This document shows, in pieces, positions 57,920 through 64,000 of a stretch of DNA of 64,000 nt. Source of the stretch: Nocardia fusca NBRC 14340 (lineage in GTDB: Bacteria; Actinomycetota; Actinomycetes; Mycobacteriales; Mycobacteriaceae); the NCBI RefSeq assembly GCF_001618425.1, contig NZ_BDCU01000048.1:48337-112336 (forward strand), in the 5' to 3' direction. Both the position numbers and the translations under genes were made by a program. The stretch's first letter is position 1. Every line of letters starts with the position of its first letter. Below the pieces are notes generated by a model that worked only from the letters and a program-made list of their open reading frames with translations, ran no database searches and was not told where the DNA came from.

Positions 57920-58890
57920 CACTGTGCGCCCACGGTGTCGAGGAACTCGGTGCGGAAGACCTTCTGCATATCCGGTGCGGCCGGCAACTGGTCGAAGTCC
58001 ACCATCTGCCGCGCCAGTTCGGTCACCCGCCCGCGGAACTCGTCGTCGAGTTCCCAGCGCAGCCACACATTGCCGATGGCGATATCGGTGACCGCCGGGT
58101 CCAGGCCGAAGGTCTCCACCAGTCCGGCCGCCCAGGCCGCGCGGTCGCCCTTCATGAAATCGATGGCGCGGGCGAAGGCCCGCACCGCGTCGCGGGCCCG
58201 GTCGGGGTGTTCGTCGAGGAACCGGCCGTTACCGCCGACGACGATATTGGTCGCGCCGATCGGGGTCTCGTAGGGCGAGACGATCTCGTGTGCCCCGGCC
58301 TGCCGCGCCAGCGAGACGCCCATCTCCGCGCTCAGGAAGGCATCGACGCGCCCGGAGCTGTAGGCACTCGCCATATCGGAATACGCCAGGTTGACCAGCT
58401 GCACATCGGTGTCGGGGTCCAGGCCGTGGGCCCGCAGGGTGAGTTTCAGCGCGATTTCCTGCGAGGACCCCGCCGGGAATCCGATCCGCTTACCGCGCAG
58501 ATCCTGCGGGGTGCGGATCTGCGGCAACCCCACGAATCCGGATCCACCGTCGGCCGCCGACGCGATGATGTGCACATCCTGTTCCGCCGCGACGCCGGCC
58601 AGCACGGCGGGCGCGCCGAGGACCCCGATATCGACGGCGCCCGAAGCGAGCGCGTTCTTGATATCCGGCGAGTTCTCGAACAGGACGATCTCGTAGGTGG
58701 TGCCCGCCGGGGCGAAGCGCTGCATGAAATAGGGCGCGTAGAGATGCGGCTGGCCGCGCAGGGTCCCGATCCGGATCGCCCCCGGGTCACCGCCGGCGCT
58801 GTCCGGGGTGGCGATACAGCCGGTCAGCCCCGCGACCGCCAGCAGCGTGACCGCGAGGAACGAGAAAAGGTGACGGAATGGTCGTTTCAT
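57919..58890 (-). CDS. ABC importer substrate-binding lipoprotein (system 2)
   Basis: 323 residues. Lipoprotein signal peptide with lipobox AGLTGC. Mature SsuA/TauA-like part: ENSPDIKNALASGAVDIGVL, RGKRIGFPAGSSQEIALKL and SDMASAYSSGRVDAFLSAE. The ligand is likely an aliphatic amide, sulfonate or similar, judged from the coupled amidase genes. Its start overlaps the amidase stop by four bases. Confidence 0.85.
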   Translation of the reverse strand: MKRPFRHLFSFLAVTLLAVAGLTGCIATPDSAGGDPGAIRIGTLRGQPHLYAPYFMQRFAPAGTTYEIVLFENSPDIKNALASGAVDIGVLGAPAVLAGVAAEQDVHIIASAADGGSGFVGLPQIRTPQDLRGKRIGFPAGSSQEIALKLTLRAHGLDPDTDVQLVNLAYSDMASAYSSGRVDAFLSAEMGVSLARQAGAHEIVSPYETPIGATNIVVGGNGRFLDEHPDRARDAVRAFARAIDFMKGDRAAWAAGLVETFGLDPAVTDIAIGNVWLRWELDDEFRGRVTELARQMVDFDQLPAAPDMQKVFRTEFLDTVGAQ

Positions 58891-60086
58891 GGTCGGTCCT
58901 CACTGTGGGTCGAGCCCCCGGCGGGTACAGCGACACTGCTGAGCGCGAGGTGGATCAGGGAACGGTCGGTGCCTGGGGCACCGAGCAGGCACAGGCCGAA
59001 CGAGGCGCCGGTACCGGACCGCAGCGGCACCGTCAGCGCGGGCAGGCCGGCGATGGATGCCAGGCAGGTCAGCCGCAGGGTGCGGGCGCGAGCCTGTTCC
59101 CATACCGCCTGACCGCCCGCGCGCCGCGGCGGCCGGGTCGCGGCGGCGGGCAGCAGGAGTACCCGGTCGCCGAGGGTGGACCGCAGGGTTCGCGCCGCCA
59201 CATGCAGGACCTCCCGTGCGACGGACGCCTCTGCCGCGGTGACCGTCGCGGCGAAGGCGAACCGCTGTGCCACTTCGGCTTCCAGCACCCCCGGGTGCTC
59301 GCCCACCCACTCACCGTGGTTGGCCCAGGCCTCGAATGCCTGGACCGTGCGGAAGGCGGCGACCCAGCTGTCGCCCACCGGTATTTCGATCGGTCCGGCG
59401 CCCAGCGACTCCGCCGCCGTACCGACCGCGGCGGCGATAGCCGGGTCGGCGTATGCGCAGAGGCCGGGGTCCACCACGAACCCGGCGGCAGCCGAGGTAT
59501 CGGTGTCCAGTATGCAGTCGGCGACGGACGCCAGAGTCGCCCCGTCACGCGTGACCCAGCCGACGGTGTCGAAGGACTGCGCGAGCGGCAGCAGCCCGGT
59601 GGTATCGGCCCGGCCGTGCGTGGTCCGGATACCCCACAGCCCCTGATAGACCGCCGGGACCCGGATCGAGCCCGCGGTATCGGTGCCCAGGCCGATATCG
59701 GCCTCACCGCGGGCCACGGCGACCGCCGGGCCGCTCGTGGACCCGCCGGGGATCCGGTCGGGCGCCGCCGGATTCACCGGCATGCCGAAACCGCCGTTGC
59801 CACCGGTGAGGCTGTAGGCGAATTCGTCGGTCTGCGCGATCCCGCGGACCTGCGCCCCGGCGGCCAGTAGTCGCGCCACCGCGTCCGCGTGCCGGGGCGC
59901 GGCGGCCTGCTCCCGCCGATAGGCGGGCACCCCGGCGCCGACGGGAAATCCGGCCACCGCGTACAGATCCTTCACCGCCACGGTCGCCCCGGACAGCGGT
60001 CCCGGTGCGGTGGCCGCCACCAGCGGCGAACCGGTCACCCGCCAGACGCTGGTATCGAGCCCGGGTTCCACCGCGAGCCCGGTCAT
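58887..60086 (-). CDS. Amidase-signature family hydrolase
   Basis: 399 residues. Ser-cisSer-Lys triad: K39 in AVKDLY, S116 in GGSTSGPAVAVA and nucleophile S140 in GTDTAGSIRVPA, with the 24-residue gap between the serines that is usual for the family. It hydrolyses an amide to acid plus ammonia. The Ser-rich loop reads GGSTSG rather than GGSSSG. ATGA-coupled to the formamidase-like gene and to the binding protein, so it works on the imported compound. Confidence 0.85.
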   Translation of the reverse strand: MTGLAVEPGLDTSVWRVTGSPLVAATAPGPLSGATVAVKDLYAVAGFPVGAGVPAYRREQAAAPRHADAVARLLAAGAQVRGIAQTDEFAYSLTGGNGGFGMPVNPAAPDRIPGGSTSGPAVAVARGEADIGLGTDTAGSIRVPAVYQGLWGIRTTHGRADTTGLLPLAQSFDTVGWVTRDGATLASVADCILDTDTSAAAGFVVDPGLCAYADPAIAAAVGTAAESLGAGPIEIPVGDSWVAAFRTVQAFEAWANHGEWVGEHPGVLEAEVAQRFAFAATVTAAEASVAREVLHVAARTLRSTLGDRVLLLPAAATRPPRRAGGQAVWEQARARTLRLTCLASIAGLPALTVPLRSGTGASFGLCLLGAPGTDRSLIHLALSSVAVPAGGSTHSEDRP

Positions 60087-61234
60087 CGCGCGCGCTCCAG
60101 CACGCGCCGCGCGAAGGCCGTCTCGGCGGACCGGCCGAAATCGGCGCACCGGACCGCGGCGTGTACACCGCGCACCTGATCGACGGCCTGCGAGATCGTG
60201 AAATCGGCCGCGGCACTGAGGTACAGGTACGCCTGCCGCGGGTCGGCCTCGAACAGTCCGGTCACCAACTCCACCGCATGTGTCACACACAATTCGAGTG
60301 CGGTGTTCAGATCCGCGTGCAACCCGGTCGGGATCAACAGCCCGTGCGCCGCGGCGAAAGGACCGATCCGGCCACCGAATCCGCCGGCGATCTCCGCCGC
60401 CGGCACGAGGTCCAGGGTGAGCCGCGCCCGCAGCGGAGCCTCCAGTGCCGTCAGCGCGACCTCGCCGTCGCCCTGCGCGAAATGCGGGTCGCCGATGTAG
60501 AAAAGGGCCTCGGGCACCTGCACCGGCAGGAACAGGGTGGCGCCCGCGGTGAGCAGTTTGACGTCGATATTGCCGCCGTGCGGACCGGGCGGCACCGAGT
60601 TCACCCGGGTCCCGGTATCGGTGGCCACACCGATGATCCCCAGGAACGGCGCCAGCGGAAATGTCGCGTACCCGGCCTTTCCGGCCGCGTCCAGCGGCAT
60701 CGTGGCGACCCAGCGGTCGTCGCCGGGACGCACCCGGCAGAACTGCCCGTAGTCGCCGTCGAATCCGGCCCGCCCGCCGAGCACCCCACGGCCGTGCCGG
60801 GTGGACACCACCCCGTAGGGCGCGCGCATGGTGAGCGCATCGATCCGCACGGCCAGCAGATCACCGGGTCGCGCACCGGCGACCGCGATCGGCCCGGTCA
60901 CGATATGCGGCCCCGCGCCGGGGTCGCGGGTCCGGCGCGCGGCCACGGCCACGGCGTCCTCGAGCACATCGGCGCGGTCCACGCCGCGTTCGCCGAAGTA
61001 ACGCAGCGGATCCGAGCCCTGGTCCTCGAGAATCCCTTCGTGGCTGACGGTATCGATCACCACCGTGGTTCCCGGCGCGACCGTGGCGACCGGGGTATCG
61101 GTCCGGCAGGGCAACCGGCCCCAGAAAACCTTGTCGGGTGCGGCCGGTACATACACCGTGCCCGGGTCGATTCCCGTGTCCTGCTGCAGGACCGGAAACG
61201 CCGGGGCCGCTTCCTTCGATGCCAGCGTCGTCAC
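60083..61234 (-). CDS. Acetamidase/formamidase family protein
   Basis: 383 residues. VFWGRLPCRTDTPVATVAPG, VTGPIAVAGARPGDLLAVRI, GPHGGNIDVKLLTAGATLFL and GDPHFAQGDGEVALTALEA are the FmdA/AmdA pattern, a zinc-dependent beta-rich amidase releasing ammonia from formamide or acetamide. The GTG at 61234 has AAGGAG upstream. First gene of the five-gene operon that continues to 56188. TGGTCCGACCA lies 13 bases before its start. Confidence 0.85.
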   Translation of the reverse strand: MTTLASKEAAPAFPVLQQDTGIDPGTVYVPAAPDKVFWGRLPCRTDTPVATVAPGTTVVIDTVSHEGILEDQGSDPLRYFGERGVDRADVLEDAVAVAARRTRDPGAGPHIVTGPIAVAGARPGDLLAVRIDALTMRAPYGVVSTRHGRGVLGGRAGFDGDYGQFCRVRPGDDRWVATMPLDAAGKAGYATFPLAPFLGIIGVATDTGTRVNSVPPGPHGGNIDVKLLTAGATLFLPVQVPEALFYIGDPHFAQGDGEVALTALEAPLRARLTLDLVPAAEIAGGFGGRIGPFAAAHGLLIPTGLHADLNTALELCVTHAVELVTGLFEADPRQAYLYLSAAADFTISQAVDQVRGVHAAVRCADFGRSAETAFARRVLERAR

Positions 61235-61246
61235 CGCGCTCCTTAT

Positions 61247-61257
61247 TGGTCCGACCA
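61247..61257. promoter_or_regulatory. FadR/GntR-type site 1
   Basis: TGGTCCGACCA, fitting the FadR-subfamily pattern TGGTnnnACCA; extended to TTGGTCCGACCAA (61246-61258). It sits in front of the formamidase-like gene, where binding would block initiation. Confidence 0.7.
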
Positions 61258-61460
61258 ACTGATGCACCGACCATAAGGGGCGCGGCACCCGCTCGCGACC
61301 GCCGCCGCGGAACGTAACGACCGATTTACCGATCGGCAACAGATGCCCCGAATTCGCTGGATATCGGTAACTTTCCCGAAGCACGGCGGGTGCGCGGAAG
61401 GCTGCGGCGACAAAGGGACGCGCCCCTCGTAGAATTCCTGTCGAAGCAACGATCGAGAAT

Positions 61461-61471
61461 TGGTCGGACCG
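61461..61471. promoter_or_regulatory. FadR/GntR-type site 2
   Basis: TGGTCGGACCG, ten of eleven matches to TGGTnnnACCA including the free centre, 68 bases before the regulator start. Suggests autoregulation. Confidence 0.55.
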
Positions 61472-61538
61472 TGTCGGACGATCGCCGTCCGCGCCGGACC
61501 GGCATCCGTGGCCGAGTGGCCGGTTGTCAGGAGGGGCC

Positions 61539-62237
61539 ATGACCAACGCAGAGATCCCGCCGATGCGCCGCCACTCGCGCAGTGTCGGCGCCGAGGTCGC
61601 CGCCCACCTGGAGAAGCTGATCATCAGCGGTGAACTGCGCGCCGGGGACCGACTCCCGCCCGAGCGCGAACTCGCGGCGAGTTTGAACATCTCCCGGTCC
61701 TCACTGCGCGAGGCGATGTTCGAACTGGAATCGAAGAAGCTGGTGCGGCGGCGTCAGGGCCGGGGCAGTACGGTGGCCGATATTCCGCGCGGGGTCTCCC
61801 GGTTGTACGAGGACCTGGCCGATCTCGATGTCGAACTCGGTTATGCCACCGAACTGCGCGACCTGGTGGAGCCGCGGATCGCCGAACTCGCCGCGCTGCG
61901 GGCCGTGGAGTCCAATCTGCTCTCCCTGGACGACGTGCTGGGCCGTTCGCGAGAGAACCTGCCGCCCGCGGAATCGATGCGGCTGGATATCGAGTTCCAC
62001 ACCCTGCTGGCGCATGCGGCGCAGAACCCGCTGCTGGTCACGCTGTGCACGATGACCACCGAATGGACGCAGCGCACCCGGGCACTCTCCCATCGCACCG
62101 CGCTCGGCCGCCGGATCTCCGTCCAGGGCCACGAGCTGATCTACCGGGCGGTGTGCGACCACAACGGGGCCGCGGCGGCGGCCGCGATGGAACAGCATCT
62201 GCGCGAGGTCCGCGAGATCAGCTCACCGAAGGGCTGA
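61539..62237 (+). CDS. FadR-type GntR regulator of the amide operon
   Basis: 232 residues. Winged HTH (RLPPERELAASLNISRSSLR) and FCD domain with RLDIEFHTLLAHAAQNPLLV and RAVCDHNGAAAAAAMEQHL, where FCD metal ligands normally sit. AGGAGGGG precedes the ATG at 61539. It is divergent from the amide operon, with FadR-type sites in between, so it probably controls both. Confidence 0.85.
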   Translation: MTNAEIPPMRRHSRSVGAEVAAHLEKLIISGELRAGDRLPPERELAASLNISRSSLREAMFELESKKLVRRRQGRGSTVADIPRGVSRLYEDLADLDVELGYATELRDLVEPRIAELAALRAVESNLLSLDDVLGRSRENLPPAESMRLDIEFHTLLAHAAQNPLLVTLCTMTTEWTQRTRALSHRTALGRRISVQGHELIYRAVCDHNGAAAAAAMEQHLREVREISSPKG

Positions 62238-62433
62238 ACTGCCCGAGGGTCGCCGGGCCGAATTACCGTCCGGGCTCCCCAGTTCCGGAAAACCGACGAA
62301 TCACTGTTCACTTTCCGCTATCGTCGCGGTCGCCGGGCGATTGCCCGGCGGGGGCCGGTGACGTGCACGCGTCGCGGGCCCCGGCTCGGCTCGGCGGTCG
62401 TCCTCCGATCGCTTCGTTCCGCAGAGGAGCAGG

Positions 62434-63969
62434 ATGTATCCCGGCGCGCATGTCGATGATTTCCCGGATAAACCAGCCGTTATCGTCGCCGAGACCGGCG
62501 AGACGCTGACCTATCGGGAGCTGGAGGACAACTCCGTCCGGCTCGCCCGGCATCTGCACGCCGCCGGATTGCGCCGCGGCGATCATGTCGCGTTGCTCTC
62601 CGGTAACGACCCGAAGGTCTACGAGGCGTACTGGGCGGCTCTGCGATCGGGGCTTTACATCACCGCGGTGAACCGGCATCTGTCGCCGGCCGAGATCAGC
62701 TATATCGTCAACGACTGCGGCGCGAAGGCGCTGATCGCGTCCGCCGGTCTGCGCGAAGCGGCCGAGGCGATCGTCGCGCAGACGCCCGAGGTGGAGATCC
62801 GGCTGGCCTTCGGTGGGCCGGTCGAGGGCTACGAGTCCTACGAGGACGCACTGGCCGCCCAGCCCCCGCAACCGCTGCCCGACCAGCCGCGCGGCGCCGA
62901 TATGCTCTACTCTTCCGGCACCACCGGGCGACCCAAGGGCATCAAACAGCCGCTCTCGGACCAGCAGGTCGGTGATCCCCCCGGTGACCCCTACACCGCC
63001 GTCTTCGGCCCGCTCTACGGTTTCGACACCGAATCGGTGTACCTGTCGCCCGCACCGCTCTACCACGCCGCGCCGCTGCGATTCGGCGGTGTCGTCCAAG
63101 CCCTCGGCGGCACGCTGGTCGTGATGGAGCGCTTCGATGCCGAGCAGGCCCTGGCCGCGATCGAGCGCTACCGCGTCACGCACAGCCAGTGGGTGCCCAC
63201 CATGTTCGTCCGGATGCTGAAACTCGACGAGGCCGTCCGCTCCCGCTACGACATCTCCAGCCTGAAGGTCGCCGTGCACGCCGCCGCGCCCTGCGCCGTC
63301 GACGTGAAGCGCGCGATGATCGAATGGTGGGGACCGGTGCTCTACGAGTACTACGCCTCGACCGAGGCCAACGGCGCCACCTTCATCGACAGCGAGCAGT
63401 GGCTGCGCAAGCCGGGTTCGGTCGGCCCGGCCGGTATGGGCTCGATCCGGGTCTGCGGAGACGACGGCGCGGAACTGCCGACCGGCGAGATCGGCACCAT
63501 CTATTTCGAACGCGACGAACTGCCCTTCGCCTATCACAACGACCCGGCGAAAACCGAGGCGGCGATCCACCCGGACCATCCGACCTGGACCACCACCGGC
63601 GATATCGGCTATGTCGACGCCGAGGGCTTCCTGTTCCTCACCGACCGCAAGGCGTTCATGATCATCTCCGGCGGGGTGAACATCTACCCGCAGGAAATCG
63701 AGGACGCGCTCGCCCTGCATCCCTCGGTGCTCGACGTCGCGGTGATCGGAATTCCCGACGAGGAGATGGGCGAATCGGTGCAGGCCGTGGTCCAACCGGC
63801 GCCGGGGACGACCCCCGGCCCGGAACTCGCCGCAGAACTGCGCGACTACCTGCGCGAGCGCATCGCCCACTACAAGGTGCCGCGCGGTATCGACTTCGCC
63901 GACGAACTGCCGCGTACGCCGACGGGCAAGCTGGTCAAGGGCAAACTCCGCGCGCAATACAGTGTCTGA
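62434..63969 (+). CDS. AMP-dependent acyl-CoA synthetase/ligase
   Basis: 511 residues. ANL-family motifs: A3 YSSGTTGRPKGIK, A5 YEYYASTEANG, A7 TGDIGYVDAEGFLFLTDRK, and the C-terminal catalytic Lys in PRTPTGKLVKGKLR. It activates a carboxylic acid with ATP to an acyl-adenylate and then CoA thioester. GAGGAGCAGG lies before the ATG. It could activate the acid released by the upstream amidases, but it is a single gene 196 bases behind the regulator, so this link is tentative. Confidence 0.85.
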   Translation: MYPGAHVDDFPDKPAVIVAETGETLTYRELEDNSVRLARHLHAAGLRRGDHVALLSGNDPKVYEAYWAALRSGLYITAVNRHLSPAEISYIVNDCGAKALIASAGLREAAEAIVAQTPEVEIRLAFGGPVEGYESYEDALAAQPPQPLPDQPRGADMLYSSGTTGRPKGIKQPLSDQQVGDPPGDPYTAVFGPLYGFDTESVYLSPAPLYHAAPLRFGGVVQALGGTLVVMERFDAEQALAAIERYRVTHSQWVPTMFVRMLKLDEAVRSRYDISSLKVAVHAAAPCAVDVKRAMIEWWGPVLYEYYASTEANGATFIDSEQWLRKPGSVGPAGMGSIRVCGDDGAELPTGEIGTIYFERDELPFAYHNDPAKTEAAIHPDHPTWTTTGDIGYVDAEGFLFLTDRKAFMIISGGVNIYPQEIEDALALHPSVLDVAVIGIPDEEMGESVQAVVQPAPGTTPGPELAAELRDYLRERIAHYKVPRGIDFADELPRTPTGKLVKGKLRAQYSV

Positions 63970-63972
63970 TTT

Positions 63973-63991
63973 GCCCCGCCTCCGGCGGGGC
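63973..63991 (+). terminator. Terminator hairpin after the acyl-CoA synthetase
   Basis: GCCCCGCC/GGCGGGGC with a TCC loop, four bases after the stop at 63969. Confidence 0.7.
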
Positions 63992-64000
63992 GGGTCGGGG

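Overview
The window is high-GC actinobacterial DNA. Conserved synteny (an lpqS-like gene, a cysK2-type cysteine synthase and an MFS gene behind a copper-type palindrome), paired XRE/DUF5753 and DUF6879 genes, type VII secretion-type proteins and a SigF/SigB-family sigma factor point to a mycolic-acid actinomycete, most likely a Nocardia. The species cannot be told from sequence alone. No rRNA, convincing tRNA, CRISPR array, prophage or complete insertion sequence was seen.

Positions 1-14.4 kb are a loose, accessory-looking stretch with lower gene density and several decayed genes: a resolvase tail, an IS5-type transposase piece, a frameshifted DUF998 gene and a CorA-like relic. It carries a thioesterase, two type VII secretion-type genes, a secreted peptide next to a small membrane protein, and a stress/envelope group (coiled-coil membrane protein, DUF998, DUF1206, CsbD, another membrane protein). 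Two paralogous TetR genes lie tail to tail. Five copies of one 25-bp operator-like motif sit in front of members of this group, so it looks like one local regulon that may extend to the SigF-type sigma factor at 14.5-15.4 kb.

Positions 15.7-23.2 kb hold the copper-type lpqS/cysK2/MFS operon, a secreted Cys-rich protein, an ABC-F protein with a possible attenuator leader, Dps and a DJ-1/PfpI protein. Positions 23.3-34.5 kb are an organosulfur island: two flavin monooxygenase/acyl-CoA-dehydrogenase-like pairs (one with SfnG), a StyA-like monooxygenase, free methionine-(R)-sulfoxide reductase and an SsuD-like enzyme. The sfnG operon is preceded by about four tandem 66-bp repeats carrying small upstream reading frames that overlap each other and sfnG.

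Positions 34.6-49 kb contain a methyltransferase, membrane proteins and a tight operon for a ring amide (cyanurate or barbiturate type): GntR, NCS2 permease, ring-opening amidohydrolase, NCS1 permease, isochorismatase-fold hydrolase and alpha/beta hydrolase. These are followed by DUF4254, a hydrolase, an unknown protein, the XRE/DUF6879 group and a phosphotransferase. Positions 49-64 kb hold two ABC-importer/amidohydrolase systems. The first has a GntR regulator with four TCGTATACGA-type sites and two cytosine-deaminase-like enzymes. The second is an amidase/formamidase/ABC operon facing a FadR-type regulator with TGGTnnnACCA sites. An acyl-CoA synthetase ends the window. Together they suggest a soil organism with broad capacity to take nitrogen and sulfur from small organic compounds.
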